From Spirobacillus cienkowskii (lineage in GTDB: Bacteria > Bdellovibrionota_B > Oligoflexia > Silvanigrellales > Silvanigrellaceae), in NCBI RefSeq assembly GCF_037081835.1, contig NZ_CP146516.1:581501-645500 (forward strand): a stretch of DNA of 64,000 nucleotides, in the 5' to 3' direction. Positions within the stretch are counted from its first letter, which is position 1. Every line of letters starts with the position of its first letter. A program made the position numbers and the translations under genes. Positions 62,953 to 64,000 of this stretch are shown one piece after another. The notes under the pieces were generated by a model. The model did no database searches and was not told the origin of the DNA. It saw nothing but the letters and a program-made list of their open reading frames with translations.

Positions 62953-64000
62953 ATGCCACTGGTACTTTCCAGCACAAAAAAGCCACTGATGCCATGCACT
63001 CCTAAGCGTGCTCGCTTGCTTTTGGAACGTAAAAAAGCTGCAGTTTTTAGAATATATCCTTTCACGATTATTTTAAAAGATCGCGCAGACGGAGAAACTC
63101 AACCATTAGAATTTAAGGCTGATCCAGGTAGTAAAACAACTGGAATTACTCTTGTTTTAAATGGCAAATCAGAGAAAAAAGTAGTGACTGCAATTAACCT
63201 TCAGCATCGTGGTCAAACGATCAAATCTAACCTCGAAAAAAGGCGCGGCGTTCGTCGAGGACGTAGAAATAGACATACAAGATATCGTGCACCAAGATTT
63301 GATAATAGATCTCGTTTCAAGGGTTGGCTTCCTCCTTCACTTATGTCAAGGGTTTATAACGTACAAACATGGATCAATCGTCTGTCAAAATTTTCTCCAA
63401 TTTCTTTGTGCGCTGTAGAAACAGTTCGTTTTGATATGCAAAAAATGGAGAGTCCTGAAATTTCAGGTGCAGAATATCAACAAGGAGAACTTCTAGGCTA
63501 CGAAGTGCGTGAGTATTTGCTTGAAAAATGGAATAGAAAATGCACTTATTGTGAAAAAGAAAATATTCCGTTGCAGATAGAACACATCACCCCACGCTCC
63601 AAAGGTGGCTCAAACAGGGTTTCTAATTTGTGTTTAGCATGCGAAAAATGCAATCAAAAAAAAGCAAACAAAGATATTAAAGATTTTTTAAAAACAAAGC
63701 CTGAACTTTTAAAGAAAATTAAGACTCATTTGCAAAAACCTCTTAAAGATGCCGCTGTGGTCAATGCAACCCGATATGCAATAGGGAATGTCGTTAAATC
63801 CATTGGACTTCCAACAACATTTTGGTCTGGTGGTCGCACAAAGTACAATCGCATTCAGCAAGGTTACAAAAAAGATCATTGGATTGATGCTGCGTGTGTT
63901 GGAGAAAGTGGAGAAAATGTTGTGATTCCTAAAAAACTTAAGGCAAAACTCATTACAGCAACTGGGCATGGCGATAGACAAATGTGCCTTGTAAACAAAC
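62953..64000 (+). CDS. iscB: IscB RNA-guided nuclease (3' end outside window)
   Basis: The frame is open from ATG 62953 (AGGA six bases upstream) to the window end: 349 residues visible. Order: N-terminal PLMP domain with KKPLMPCTPKRARLLLERKKA (9-29); RuvC-I FKADPGSKTTGIT with D57; arginine-rich bridge helix EKRRGVRRGRRNRHTRYR (95-112); RuvC-II AVETVRFDMQ with E156; a zinc-ribbon HNH insertion with C197/C200, IEHITPRSKGG with H211, and C230/C233; and RuvC-III KDHWIDAA with H309 and D312. The catalytic residues of both nuclease domains are intact. Known IscB are about 400-500 residues, so the missing C-terminus should hold the target-interaction domain. No transposase is seen in the window. 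Ancestor-type of Cas9; cleaves DNA guided by omegaRNA. Confidence 0.95.
   Translation, partial: MPLVLSSTKKPLMPCTPKRARLLLERKKAAVFRIYPFTIILKDRADGETQPLEFKADPGSKTTGITLVLNGKSEKKVVTAINLQHRGQTIKSNLEKRRGVRRGRRNRHTRYRAPRFDNRSRFKGWLPPSLMSRVYNVQTWINRLSKFSPISLCAVETVRFDMQKMESPEISGAEYQQGELLGYEVREYLLEKWNRKCTYCEKENIPLQIEHITPRSKGGSNRVSNLCLACEKCNQKKANKDIKDFLKTKPELLKKIKTHLQKPLKDAAVVNATRYAIGNVVKSIGLPTTFWSGGRTKYNRIQQGYKKDHWIDAACVGESGENVVIPKKLKAKLITATGHGDRQMCLVNK

Noticed and set aside
63209-63981. Short ORFs on both strands inside the iscB region
   Set aside because: They are other-frame or antisense shadows of iscB, which has all family motifs in one uninterrupted frame.
1-64000. CRISPR arrays, tRNA and rRNA genes
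   Set aside because: No regularly spaced repeats, no cloverleaf-like sequences and no rRNA signatures were found on reading the intergenic regions; a tRNAscan/CRISPR search could still find something missed by eye.

Overview
The window comes from a strongly AT-rich, Gram-negative, flagellated bacterium. Evidence for this is an ADP-heptose (LPS core) enzyme, a TonB-dependent receptor, a TolC-type channel, several lipoprotein signal peptides and a FlgF-type rod protein. Gene content and codon use (NAD-type glutamate dehydrogenase, squalene-synthase-like enzyme, asparagine/lysine/isoleucine-rich proteins) would fit the Bdellovibrionota/Oligoflexia, for example Silvanigrellales, but this is an inference and no rRNA gene is present to test it. 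I saw no tRNA, rRNA or CRISPR array.

Layout. 1-6111 (+): 3' part of an NAD-glutamate dehydrogenase, an AI-2E-family membrane protein, a possibly structured leader, a CRTAC1-like FG-GAP protein and a squalene/phytoene-synthase-family enzyme. 6114-11566: thioesterase, lipoprotein serine hydrolase, a coiled-coil unknown, RidA, HldE and an unknown membrane-anchored protein. 11666-14664: a large exported unknown, a small unknown, and an operator-rich region in front of a LexA/S24-like regulator that has lost its catalytic serine. 14681-16920 (-): tandem YhhQ-type queuosine-precursor transporters, one fused to a GNAT-like domain. 17204-23156: beta-barrel-like protein, HemW, and a TonB-dependent receptor with a partner lipoprotein. 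23173-28940: RlmM, an ABC exporter with two permeases, a periplasmic binding-like protein and a GAF histidine kinase. 29112-33404: threonine aldolase, a His-rich 39-codon ORF, amino-acid binding protein, LRR protein, MFS exporter. 33384-39282: MiaB, Ffh, and an operon of FabD, methionine aminopeptidase and a RibD-C-type reductase. 39313-51887: second MFS exporter, hybrid histidine kinase, FlgF, TolC-like channel, HAD 5'-nucleotidase, saccharopine dehydrogenase-like enzyme, arginine deiminase and lytic transglycosylase. 51898-58630 (-): secreted beta-solenoid-like protein, BpsA-like aminopropyltransferase coupled to a LysE-type exporter, malic enzyme, uracil-DNA glycosylase and a DEAD-box helicase. 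58916-62661: small coiled-coil protein, glycerate kinase, acyl carrier protein, RpiB and GlyA.

The most notable element is at the right edge. Directly after the glyA stop codon lies a 270-290 base, highly structured non-coding region (nested stems and an H-type pseudoknot), followed by an open reading frame that runs off the window. That frame encodes an IscB nuclease: PLMP-type N-terminus, RuvC-I, arginine-rich bridge helix, RuvC-II, a zinc-ribbon HNH insertion and RuvC-III. The non-coding region is the matching omegaRNA (HEARO-type). This is an OMEGA RNA-guided nuclease system, and the presumed guide position contains a 13-base duplicate of the last codons of glyA.

Most of the rest is ordinary housekeeping. 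Secondary points of interest are the transporter-GNAT fusion, the BpsA/LysE pair with a 17-bp hairpin abutting its ribosome-binding site, the degenerate S24 regulator with its palindromes, and the His-rich micro-ORF.
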